Assembly: GCA_034620365.1 (NCBI GenBank)
Contig: JAQGEQ010000037.1
Span: 186,001-250,000, forward strand
Direction: 5' to 3'
DNA from: Pegea sp. RAD2-039
Taxonomy: Eukaryota; Chordata; Thaliacea; Salpida; Salpidae
Length of the DNA: 64,000 nt
Numbering within the stretch: position 1 is the stretch's first letter; each line of letters opens with the position of its first letter. A model generated the notes under the pieces. It made no database searches and was not told where the DNA came from. It saw nothing but the letters and a program-made list of their open reading frames with translations. Positions 45,478 to 57,613 of this stretch are shown piece by piece. A program made the position numbers and the translations under genes.

Positions 45478-47428
45478 TTAATGTATCAACCGTAAAATCT
45501 AAAAAATAATATCAATTTTAGCACCTCACCTTGAAAAACGTTTGAATTTTTTTTAATAGACACAAAAGTAATAAGTTTAAATTTTAAGTTGAATACACTT
45601 AAATAAATTTAATATAAATTGTAAATTTTATAAAAATACTAGTAAGAAGCAACAGTTACAAATAAGAAGCTAGTAAGATCATTTTAGTATCGTGGCATGT
45701 AAAAACTTTATGACTAAAAGATGTGACCTGAAGATTGTAAGTATAAAAACTAAACAAAATTGCCAAATAAAATAAGCTTTGATGTAAACTGTATGATTTT
45801 TAAGCAAACATCAACTTTTGAGATTAAAAAATTAAAAATCCAGAAAAACGCAAACAACGAATAATTTATTAAATTCCTTATTCATTCGTATTCCTAATAA
45901 AAATGTCTTTTATTGATTTAAATTTTTTTTGAAGTCATTTACCATCAAATTTTAATTTAACTTGCATTTTTATTCTAAGCGATTTTAGATTTAGCATTAT
46001 ACCTTAAATTGCAAATTATAAACTTCAAACCGATAAATAATATTAACTAGTACAAAATTTTTTTAATTACCGTTTTTTAAGCAACTTAGAGAAAATTTCT
46101 TATTATTACTTTAGTTACAAAACAATAACTTACTATTTACCAAAGTCATTTTTTTAAGTTTACGTCTTATAAACAGTTTTATCCAAATTTTATTTTGTTG
46201 TCCATATATTTAAAAAAAATCTTTTTAGAAGACTTAAAACTCTTTACATAGCTTACCAAAAATTTCGAAAACAATTTCTTTATCGCTCTAAACTTGCTAT
46301 ACTATTTATATTCCAAAATAATTTGTAAAAAATAAGTTAATTTTAAATAGGATTGAAGTTACAGATTTCTATCGTACAATCATTACAATTTTTTGAAAAA
46401 AATTAAAAAATATTTTTTTAATTAATTTTATATGAGGTTTTAGGTACAAATCAAATTTGTTTTAACATGGCAATTAGAATTAAAAACTAAGTTTCTAGCA
46501 TCGTAACAATTAAAGTTTATCCCTATTTGGAAACAAATTTTTTATTGTTGCACGTCCTGAATAAGTTTACTCTTTCTATTTTTAAATATTATTAACAGTT
46601 TCAGATAAAAATGATGTTATCGTTACTAACGTATTTAAAAAAAAACTATCTTCATTTATATATTTTTATGGATGACTTCTGAAGCCAATAATTTTGAAGC
46701 CATTTTTTCAACTCATTTACAGTTATTTATGCTAGTTGATTTTAAAATTAAACTGCATAAATGTCTTCTTGTTTAATTTTTTTACATTGTATGTCGAAAT
46801 TGATTTTTATTTGACAGTTTTACAGAAGTTTATGATATTTTAATTATATAAAAATGATTTTTTTGCATGAATAAGTGTGTAATATTTTTAAACAAACTAA
46901 GTTTATTTAGTTTTGTAATTCATTTCAATCAAATCAATTTTCTTGTTAAACTTTATTTATAGTTTATTTATTAACTTATAATTCTTAACAATTATATATT
47001 TTAAACTATTATTGATGTTTATCATATTATCTAGATTATATTAAACTTATTTGTTCAAAGATTTTTTGTTTAAATCTACTTTAAGTATGATTTTGTTACC
47101 TCTAAAGTGTTTCTTGAATATAATAATATTTTTTATCTTTAAAGTTATGAATTAATATTTATTAATTTGTAACTTTAAAATTGTTGAACTCTTTTTATTA
47201 TTAAAAAAATATTTCTATAAATTCAGATTTTGATAAAATTTTATTTCAAAATTTAATATTTTAAATGTTTGGTTTTATGATTGAATAATAATAAATTTGT
47301 TTAAGATATTGAATATTTAAATGAATATTTAGAAGTGATTTCTGATTTGAATATTTTAGCTTGATAATAGATTTATAATTATATTTATATTTTTTCAGTT
47401 TTTATTTTCTCAAATTGTTTATATTAAG
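45478..47428. other. Intergenic space between divergent USP48-like and prefoldin 1 genes
   Basis: About 1.95 kb between two divergent starts. It is A+T-rich and increasingly T-rich on the plus strand toward the prefoldin gene. Promoters of both genes must lie here but no specific element stands out, and no CRE palindrome occurs. Confidence 0.55.
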
Positions 47429-49901
47429 ATGGCTGTGGATTTAGAGCTAAGAAAGGTGATTATCTTTATTTTCATTTTTTATATTTTTATAGAATTAGTA
47501 TTAGGTTAAATATTACTCATTAAAACACTAAAATAATCATTATAATCTAGTTTAATATTACTATTATTTTTGATGATAGTGTAAATTGTTAATAAAAATG
47601 CTTTATCTAGTTTGATATTATTGTGTTTACTTAAAAGTATTATTTTTGTTGATAGTTTGAATTGTTAATATTATTTTTTTAACAAAAATGCTTTATTAAA
47701 ATGCTGTTTTAATAAATCTTTTATCAATTAGTTTATATGTTTACCTATTTCCTGTTAAGTTTGTTTTGGTTTCATCTTATGTTGTTTCATTATTAACTTC
47801 TTAAAATTTTGGTTAGTTTAATTTATAGCTAATATTTTTCATATTTTTGTATAATTTATAATTTGTAAAAGTAATAAAATACCCTTATACTTCAATAATC
47901 TCTATTTATAACCAAAATCCAAATAATTATTTTATGGTGCTCTTTTTTGTTTGTATCAAATCTTATTTTTTCAAGTCATTCTGAAGTTTCAGTCATTGGT
48001 TATAAATGTAAATTCAACTATTTCAATTAATTACTTTTTGTAATTTGTTTTAAAACTCTCTAATTTTAGCATGGGATATAGATATCTCCTATTTTAATTG
48101 ATATATTTTTGTCTTTCTTTTTTAAATTAGTTATAATGATGGTTAAATAAAAAATTGTTTTTTCTTTTTATAGTGTTTTGTCTCTAGCTAACTAGAAATC
48201 TATAACTAGTTATTTTAAAATGCAAAAAACTATAAGCTTAAAAGTAAAACAATTTGAAATGCTCTATCTTTTACATCTTTAGGGTCTATTTTCATTTATT
48301 GGTTTTAATAATTATAATTATTATATGTAATATGTAATAAGTGTACAAATTTTAAGGTTTGCTTCAATTTCTTTATAATTATTATAATGATAATAATTTG
48401 TGCTTAGATATTAAATGGTTAGATTTGTTTTAAAATTTTATATATGATCTTTAATTGTAATTTGAAAATTAGTTATTTTAGCACATTTATAACAAAACTA
48501 ACTTGTTTATAGGCATTTGGAGAGCTTCACAAAAAAATGGTTGAAACTCAACAACAAATGAGTTTTTGTGATTCTCAAATTGAATGTCTTCGGATTAACA
48601 AACGAAAATGTGATCTTACTAAAGCACAAGTTAATCAACAACCAGAAGATACAAGATTGTTCTGGAATGTTGGAAGAGCGTAAGAACTCAATCTTCTTAA
48701 AACTTCGCTTGTATCTTTTGTTAATTATTGAATTAACTATTCTTTGATGACATTTTTGGGTAAAAACAATTTGGTCAAATTTTACAGAATTTTATATAAA
48801 AGGTTTTCTAAATTGTTGTATAAAATTGTAACTTGCTCTTATCATAACAAGAGTTCTTTTAGAATTGGTGGTTAAAATTGAAATCAATATTCACTTTTCA
48901 TGTTTTGCTGTTTGTAAATTTTATTTAGTTTCCTTAGAATTTATAAATTTGAAATTTTTCAGACTTTTAGATATAATTTTTATAACTTTTTAATCATTTA
49001 ATAAATCTTATTTTGATGTTCAACATCTTTTATATTTATTATTTGTTGAATCATCTTTTGATGTCTTTCAGATTCATGCTCAAATCTCATAAAGAGGTTC
49101 ATGAGAAGTTGAATGAGGAACAGAAAGTTGCTGAAGTTAAAATCAAGGAACTTGAAGTGAGATCTTCTCTTTTCTTTGATATTTCAAAATCATTCTATTC
49201 ACTTTCTATCAAATTATCTCTAATTTCAACTAATTTTTCGTCAAAAATATTCAAAAAAAGCATTTTAAGATAATCTTGACATATTTTTGACAAATAAGAA
49301 TCATTTATTTGTACCAAATAAGAACTTGAGCTTCTAAGAGCTCAATGATAAGGATCTGTAAGATACAATTAATAAATAATTCAAATCAATATTAGAAGTT
49401 GGTAGAAGCAAATGTTTCTATTCTCTTCTAGTTGAGACAACTTTTTATAAACCAAATTGGTATTGGGGAAATGTAATTACAAGTTCCATTCAAGACTAAA
49501 TAAGAACATTGTACTAAATATACTTCTAAAAGTTTCTCATCAAATTATCAATCAATTTGTCTTTGGATTAATAAATTGAAATATTGATTATTTGAGTTGA
49601 TGGTTACTAGTTTCAAATACTTCACGTGATATCCACATAGATCTTCTAATTCCCCTGAAACTTATAAAAGATGTAGATGAAATTTATCTATTTTTAGAGT
49701 CATTGCTAATGTGTCTTTAGGAATGATTCCAAGTTCTTGTCTAGATCTTTGCAGAGAAAGGACCCTAGTTTCCATACAAGGATACACATCAAATAACTTT
49801 TCAATTTCTTTGTTTTTCAGTCGAAGAAGCAGTACTTGGAGCGTAGCGTGAAGAGCAGCGAAGAGAATCTTCGTGAGATGGTTTCACAACGTCGCAAATA
49901 A
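47429..49901 (+). CDS. PFDN1: Prefoldin subunit 1, complete, four exons
   Basis: Prefoldin is the cytosolic hexamer that delivers unfolded actin and tubulin to the chaperonin CCT; subunit 1 is one of its four beta-type subunits. Exons are 47429-47455, 48513-48679, 49072-49156 and 49821-49901 (TAA at 49899), all with GT-AG introns and continuous phase, giving 119 residues (human 122). The sequence starts MAVDLELRKAFGELHKKMVE, continues with TQQQMSFCDSQIE, and has VGRAFML at the central beta hairpin, then KLNEEQKVAEVKIKELE and a C-terminal coiled-coil helix ending in QRRK. Two long helices around a beta-hairpin core are the expected fold. The 9-codon first exon and a T-rich 1.06 kb first intron are notable. 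Confidence 0.96.
47547..47697. repeat. Short diverged tandem duplication in prefoldin intron 1
   Basis: Two units start at CTAGTTTAATATTA (47547) and CTAGTTTGATATTA (47607). Both continue through TTATTTTTG-TGATAGT, AATTGTTAAT and AAAAATGCTTTAT. Unit two carries extra bases (about 90 against 60). Confidence 0.55.
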
Positions 49902-49964
49902 AATCTTTGTTAAATTATTCGAATTTGAATCAACTGTTTGTTTGTTTTGAAGATTCAACTTTTA

Positions 49965-49970
49965 AATAAA
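49965..49970 (+). terminator. Polyadenylation signal of prefoldin 1
   Basis: AATAAA lies 63 bases after the prefoldin stop codon, a normal distance for a short 3' untranslated region. Confidence 0.6.
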
Positions 49971-50695
49971 AAGAAAATTTTGTTGGTTAAAACAACTTCT
50001 TTTTAGTAATTCACATTTTTCTACTCATTAATCTTTGTGTAACTACTTCATTAAGTTAGTTCTCCTAAGGTTGTTGAGTTCCCAGATTAGATGAAGTTTT
50101 TGTTTATCTCAAATGACCAATTTTGAAATTAGAAAATGTTTTGCTGAAAGTTTATTTGGATTTTATTTGTTTTACAATTAAGTTTTTGTAGAAACTATTT
50201 ATTGTATCTTATCAGAAGTTGACACTTGAGTCTTTCAAACACCTTTTTTTGTAGATTAATCGGCTTTTGAACAGTTTACAAACTTTGTTGCTACAATAAC
50301 ACTCGTACTGATAAATAAATTTGTTAGAATTTGTCAAAAGGTGTTTTTGTAACTTCTTGAATATTATTCATTGAAATTTTTATGATAAGTTTTTAGATTG
50401 AAGGAATAAAATACCTCAAAATTCCACAAAAACTTTTTGAGATTTTAAACAAGATGACAAAAAATTTATTTTTTAATAATTCAATGCAAACAAAACTAAA
50501 TTTTAAGAAAATGAGCAGATAGTTAGAATCAATACAAGAATTTAAAAGTATATTTAAAAGCAATGGTTATGTGATTAAAGATAGCTCAATAAAGATAAAC
50601 TGAAATATTTTGAAGCTGTAAGTTAATATTTACCACTTTTGGTTATCAATTGTGGCTAGCAAACGTTGGAATATTAACGTTGTATATGCTAAATA

Positions 50696-52032
50696 TCAGG
50701 AAAATAGTAAATGAGGAAGAAACATCTCTTCAGAAGGATTCATTCTTGTTTTTTCCACCTCTTCAAGCCATTCTAAACATTTCTTTTCTGTTTCTTCACA
50801 TATTTGTATATCGTTATGATGAGCAGTTCGCAGTCGTTCTGTTGTTGATGTATTATTTCTATTCTTCCAATTTTTTTGATCTGTTTGTTTTAATTCCCTT
50901 TTTTTGGTCCTCTGAAATAAGATTAAGCAAGAAGTCAATTATTTCAAATACAGTTATTGTAGAGATATATAAGTTTTTATGTTATTGACGAATATTAATA
51001 AGCATTAAAGACTATGAAAAGAAACATATAGGAAAGAACCCAACTAAGAAAGAGCGATAGAAGGAATAGTAAAGAGGTTACATCACGGTTTATTGTCATT
51101 TTCGAATCTCTATGTCATTATGAATCTTTTATAATTTATTTTTTTTATCAACAAGTTATAATAGAAGAATCTAAAAAATTAAATATTCAATTTTATGAAT
51201 CACAAAGAATAGAATCTTACTGAAACTGTATTTTCGACTTTATGCTCTTTTCTTTGAACGGATGTCTTTAATCTGGGAAGTTTTGTGCCTAATGATGCTT
51301 TCCTGATCGGCCATGAAGATGCAAAAGTCTCATGATTTCCATTCAGCCAATATTGAATTGGTTCGATTGTGACACAGACACCATTATCTTCATCTTCTAA
51401 TTGAAAAGAATTGCCTTGTTGAAATTGACCTGTTCTCGTAGCAACTTCATCTAAAGCAGAAAAAAATTAATATTTAAAATAAAGTTCATGATTTCTGATA
51501 ATATTATTTTTTTATGAAGTAATCTACGAAGATCTAGTAGTCTGAAAATAGTTTTAAAAAAGCTTTAAAAGGATTTAGTTTTTAAAACTTTTTAATGTTC
51601 AGATACTGATGTATATTTTGGTTTAAAGCATAAAGAAGTTCTAACATAAATATTTTTACAACAAAATCTACTAATTTAACTCTAAGATATTTTAGATTTT
51701 TAAAATTATTTTAAAATAAAAAACAAATGTAAATTTAGGGTTAACAACATCAGGGTGTTTCGATAATATTCTTTAAAAATACCTTTTGTGGATTTTTCAG
51801 CAAATCGGGTCGATCTTGAAAGATGAAGATTATTTTTGTTTTCTTGTCTTGAATTCAAATAATTTCTTTTTATTGGAGGAAGATTAACGCTACCTCCCAA
51901 AGGAAGATTACAACTTCTTTGTAAAGCTTCGTTTTTGAATGTGTCATTGTGTCTATAATATGTTGGATTTGCAATTCTCTTTATAAGTCCTTGCCTTTTA
52001 CTGGCATTTGTAAACCGTTTGTGATTGTCCAT
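50696..52032 (-). CDS. Unrecognised three-exon gene, 231-residue basic protein
   Basis: Exons 52032-51783 (start), 51450-51221 and 50911-50696 (TGA) are flanked by good splice sites (donors GTATTT, GTAAGA; acceptors TTTAG, TTCAG) and stay in phase. The start is the first Met in frame, MDNHKRFTNASKRQG. The protein is rich in Asn, Lys, Arg and Gln, with no signal peptide or membrane segment. The N-terminal third looks disordered. The middle has IQYWLNGNHETFASSWPIRK, and the C-terminal exon is helical and charged with CLEWLEEVEKTRMNPSEEMF. Exon-like base composition and phase continuity argue that it is real. It converges on prefoldin 1 with 794 bases between stop codons. A candidate poly-A signal is at 50470-50465. 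I do not recognise a family. Confidence 0.7.
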
Positions 52033-55000
52033 CTGTACATTTGTTAAATCTTTTAATTTGAAATTAAATTACTTAAGAAGAAGATTGAATAATTAACATT
52101 TTATAGTAAAAATATTAAAGCTTTTAACAAGTCTAACATTAAAAAAAGAAAACAGTTAACTTCTGTAAACTTTATTGAGCAATTATAACTAAAATAAAGC
52201 AAATGAAACTTGACATCAAACAAAAACTCACTAAATTAAATTACTTTTAGTTTTACCAAACAGTTATTACCATACTTCCTAAACTTAAAACAAAGTTACT
52301 GAATGATTTTACAGCAGAAAATGATAAATAATAAATCCGTATAAGTTAATTATTTCTAAACAATTATTTGTAATAAAACTAACTAAAGTTTTTACCTGAA
52401 AAAAATCTTTTATTAAAACATTAAATAAAAAACAAAGTGAATAATTCAAATCGATAAAATTGACATTTAAACCAGTCAACACGGCAATGTTATCACAAAA
52501 GCTTAAGTATTTTCGGTCATCTGTAAGCACCAAATGCTTACAGGACGTTTATCTAAGAAGCTAACAAACACTATTCACAAGTGAAGTTGATTTGAAGTAC
52601 TTTGAAAGTTGAAGTTGGTGACGAATAGTCAAAAAGAAGTTTATTAATTCACAATCACAATGGCTTAGAAGAAAACTTATCTAATGTTGGTTTTAATTGT
52701 GTTTTAAAATTATTTTTTCCAGTAAAAATGTAAACATCTAAAATGTTTAAAGAAGAAATGAATTAATTAAAATATCTTTGAACAACTTTCTGAATTAATA
52801 TATATCTCATCTTTTCTATTTTACAACTAAAACAACTTAGAAATAAAATTGTCAAACAACTTTTAAACAACTGATGTAAGTTGTTATTTAGTTATGGACA
52901 ACAAAATTCTACAATAGATTAAAAGCTTTTTATTTTTCACATCTAAAAACATGCTTTAAGTAGATAGAAAAACTGACTTTTATAAAAGCTTTACTTTTAC
53001 AGTAATTTCTTTAGATATGATTATTGAGCTAAAGTTTTCAGTTGTATAAATGAATTTACAGAAATCTAAGTTGAATTTTAATGTTGCTTTTAAACCGTTT
53101 TTGATCTTTAAAAAAGTCCTTTATGTACTTCAAGTGACATAATGTTAAAGCCACTTTAAAAGCAATAACATGCTTTAAAGTTAACCAGATGAGTTATATA
53201 CTTGACAACAAGGCCAAGACATTATCTTTCAACCTATATATTGTACAACATTTAATCAAACTCATTAACAACAAATCAAACTGTTTATATATGAAATGTT
53301 TTTTAAAGATTACAGCTTTTAAGTACAGACAAAATAAAAGTACAAAAGAAACAGCTGATTTATAAGCTAGTAAAAGTTTGTACAGTTGGTGCGGTTTAGC
53401 CACCTACTGAGACAAACCTCTAATCAATCTTCTAGTCTATTTATCAATAATTTTTCAGTCAAAATGAACAACTAAGGTCACTTTAACAAGACATGTTCTT
53501 AGCACACTTGCATAATTTTAATAACTTTTTAATTAAAATAATCATAATTCTTTTTTGTAAACAGCATAATTGAATACTGTATGCATGTTTATATTTCAAT
53601 ATTTTACATTTTGCCTGTACCAAATTGATTTATCTGATTAAATGTTTGGGCATACAAATAAATATTATACAAAATTCGATGACAGAATCAATTGTTTTGA
53701 CTGTTTTTCAGGTTTTAGATGAAATTGAAAAGATACTGACTAATTGTATTTCCTGAACTGATTGAAAATGAACAAAAATATTGTAGTATCAGCAAATAGA
53801 TTTTACTTGACAGTCTAACAAGTATTTCAGTTTAGGGTTGATAAAAACTTACATCAATATTTACATAAAAGCTTTCTTAGAATTACAATAAATTCATTTA
53901 TCAAAAAGATCAAACTGAAAATTTGGTTATCTGAAATTAAATTCACTTTTAAATAAATCGATCAAAAAAATACTAATAACTAAACTATATACTATTAAAA
54001 TGTTTATTTTGACTAATTTAAAAATAATTTTTTTATACCTCACTAATTGTTACTCTCTTTTTTTAAATAATTAGTTTTTAATTTACAGATGTCTGTAAAT
54101 AAAGTTTCTATTTTTTTGAAAGTGTTTTATCCTCTTGGATTAGATTTAATCGAAAAGATGAACGACTCTTTAGCTCCATCTTCAGGAAAAAACAAAATTA
54201 ATGATAAAATTGAAATCGATCAAAATATAAAAATGTTGTAATCATGTTTTGTCAAATTAGTTTTTGAATTTTTTTCTGTTTTTAAAGATAAATCAATAAT
54301 TAAATAATTTTTAACATCTATTTTCTATTTAAAATTTGCTTGTAGTTTTTATGATAAAAGTTTAGGTCATTATTTTATCTTGTAATAAATTTCAGTTCTC
54401 GTTATTATTTTAGTTTCTAACATTATTAAAAACTCTTTTATATATACAAGATAAAAAACTATTTTTGAACTCAAATACTTTATCAAATAATTTATCAAAT
54501 ATTTGTAAACATATAATCAAAACTTTTATAAACGTTTACCGTTTTTATGAAATTTTTTAAAACTACCTTTCTCATTATAACTTAAATTTCTTTTACTTCA
54601 AATGACATAACAGTTTTATGCATTAGTTCCATCTCTTCAAGATTTTGATCACATATCAAACTAAGTAAACTTAAACTAATTTAAAAAATCTGATTATAAA
54701 CGTTAAATCTACCAACTCATAAATCTATTATTGAATTTTATTGTAGTTTCTATAGCTAAAATTTTGTAATAAATTACTGGTTTCTAGAAATTTTGTAAAA
54801 CTTTTCTTTTAAGCTTTGATTTTGCTCTGCTAGTCTTATAATAAATAAGTTTACTCATTTTTCAAAATAGACTGTAATTAATTTTCGAGTTTTCATTTGG
54901 TTATATCATATATCATACATTAATAATATATAACATCAAAACATAAAATCTTTTTTATCATAATAGTTTTCAAACTTGTTAAATCTTTGCTGACAAAAAA

Positions 55001-57613
55001 CGAAAATAAATTTTTGGTAGAAATTGTTGAAAAATACTTAAAAACTTAAATTATATCTTAATCATTCATAAAATGATTAGCTTTTAATCAATTTTTTAAC
55101 TTAAAATTGCCATTAAAAACATTTTGATAATCAAATAAGTCAAATACAGCTTTGTAAAAATATTTTTTAGTAGTTGAACCGATTATTTTAAAGATATTGA
55201 TGATATATATTGGTTATATTAATAACTTTTGTTATTGAACATTTAACTAAGAACTTTTTAATTGGTGTTGATAGCTTGCTGCATAGTAAAAAAACATTTA
55301 ATTAAATATTAGTAGTTACAAATAAGATGAGAAAGTGCTTGTCTTTATTTAATTTATGATTATATAACAATTATATAACAAATAATATTAATTATGTTAA
55401 TACTAAAGTATTTTTGATCCTTAGTCAAGCTTTTCAACAGCTAAACGCCAAATTAAAATTCTTTGTGTCTTGTTATCTTCCAAAATATTTTTGTAATCTA
55501 GTATAACGTTAAAACTAATAGTATGTAAATAAACTACTGATAAAAGGGATTTTCCTGGCTAAAAAGATTAAATAATTTACTCTAAATTATTTTGTTTGAA
55601 TTATTTCGGTTATTTTAAAATAATTGTTTTAAAATAAGCAAGTTTTTAGGTTTTTTACTTATCTTAAAATTGAAGTTCAAAGCATCTTTTGCTTTCTAAT
55701 TACGTCACCAATAAGTGAATAAGTAATTGAAATGGAGGTTTAATGTAAAGTTTCACTAAACTTTATATTTTAATTATTAAATGTTTTTCAAATCAAAGTT
55801 TTTCGTTTTATGAATTTTTCATGATAAAATTACGTCAGTTTTAGTAGATGTCACTAAAGATGACAAAACCTTTTTCTTTTTCGACATACTGAATACAATA
55901 TCGGTGATACAAATTTCTTTGTTCAGTTCACTCAACAAAAGAGGAATTTTTCAATGAAATCATTCAACTCAAAAGTTATTTTTAGACTTTAAATAAAATC
56001 CTTAAGTGAAAAGGCTTTGTATTTTGTGTATTGTAAGCTTAAAAACTTTTAAACATTTCACTAATTAGTCAGAAAAAAGAGTATTTATTTAAAACATTCT
56101 TTAAAATCAGTTGGTAGTTAGCTGAATTAACATTACCAAATTGAAGATAAAATTTGAATCAACTTTTAGTGTTTATTGTCAATGATTTCTATTTTAAAAC
56201 TCCAATAAAATGATTTAGAAAATATTTTCAGGCCTTAAATTATATTCAAAGGTTTTCAAGACCTATTTGTTTTTTTTTGTGTGTGTCCTGTTTACTTTTC
56301 CTATATTGAAAGCTTTTTTGTGTACCTAGAAAATTCATGTTTTTTAATATCTTGGTTAGTTATATATTTATAAGTTTCTACTTAAAGAGCTACTTGTTAA
56401 ATCTTCAATAGAATTAGGTAATGAAATTTAATATCCAATAAAATTACTAAAGTTTTAAGAGAAACGTTTGCAAACAAGTTTTAAAATATTAAGAGGAATC
56501 ATTTAGAAATTTATAATATTGAGTAATAGCAAAGAGTATTAAAATTACTTTGGAAAGTTTCTAGATTAAAGACAGGTTTTTAGCTAGCTATATTTTTTGA
56601 TTTTAGATAGCAGTCAATTTTTTATAAAATCTAATCATATTTTTTCTGTATTATTCTTTTAAGCTGAAATTTAAGTTATTATAAACTTAAATAAATCAAA
56701 ATTATTCTTAATTTACAAATTTCTTTTTCTATTAATATATTTTCTAAGTTTTCTGATTAAATAAAGAATGATGTATTTATAGATAAACTATTTTCTTACA
56801 ATAAGTAAAAGTAAAACTTGCTTGTTTTAGTTTTACAAGTCCAAAAAATTAGCTTAAGAATTCAATGTTTGTTTAATAAGCTACGTAGCAGTGAAAACAA
56901 AATCTATACAGAAACCAACTACATAATAACATAAAGCTTCTTTATTCAATATCATTTTCAGTTCACCTTTAAAATATAACTTTTTAAGTTTCTTCAGATT
57001 TATAGTTATGTGGAAAAACTTTATTTTATCAGTGACTTATTAAATCAGTAGAAAAATGAATTAGTTATTCAGCATCTTTTTAATGATTAATCTTTATTAA
57101 CCAATGTTTTTTGCTACTTTTACAGTAAAATATTAGAATGTTAAATTTCAGATAATAAAGATAACTTTTGTTAAAATTGGGTTAATTAATTAGCAATTTC
57201 TGTACTTGTTGTTAAGCGGTTTAAGAAATCACAAAATTACCTTTTTTTTACTTTTTATTTATCACATTTCTGAATAAGTAGTAACAAACTTTCAACTTTT
57301 AGTTTATTTTTAAAAGGTCAAACCTAGATTTTTGTTTGACATTTACATTTTTTACTTCATGTTTGTTTTACATGACAAGATTTTTTTGCGACTTTGTATG
57401 GTAAACATGAAACGAAAGTTGTAGAGACATACTCACAAAAATAGTTTAACATTTAAAAAAAACTTGATACAGTTAGTGTTCTATATTATTTTTGATGTGA
57501 AACTTTTTTTATCACGTGAATAACATTTATAATTTATGCACAATATTCTAAAAAGTTCTAATTGAAATTACAGGTTAACTTTAATCAAGTGTTTTTAGTT
57601 GAAATAAGATAAT
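52033..57613. other. Intergenic, mostly featureless
   Basis: About 5.6 kb upstream of both the unknown minus-strand gene and the membrane-protein gene. It is A+T-rich, with no CRE palindromes. It holds one short candidate ORF (54089-54241) behind an acceptor-like site. Any 5' untranslated exons of the two flanking genes would fall here but are not identifiable. Confidence 0.55.
54089..54241 (+). other. Short ORF behind an acceptor-like site, doubtful
   Basis: A 50-residue frame starts MSVNKVSIFLKVFYPLGLDL and contains MNDSLAPSSGKNKI before TAA. It directly follows TTTAATTTACAG and is a little richer in G+C than its flanks, so it could be a terminal exon. No partner exon or family was found. 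Confidence 0.22.

Noticed and set aside
45490..45530. Possible 5' untranslated intron just upstream of the USP48-like start (AAG/GTGAGG to TTTTTTAG)
   Set aside because: It would be only about 31 bases, well below the shortest supported introns here (49-57).
50650..50988. 112-codon plus-strand frame rich in Phe and Leu
   Set aside because: Antisense to the last exon of the unrecognised minus-strand gene, whose splice sites and phase fit. Its hydrophobicity comes from reverse-complemented Lys/Glu codons.
53194..53403. 69-codon minus-strand frame, Leu-rich
   Set aside because: Composition matches non-coding flanks and there is no partner exon or domain. Could be chance in 64 kb.
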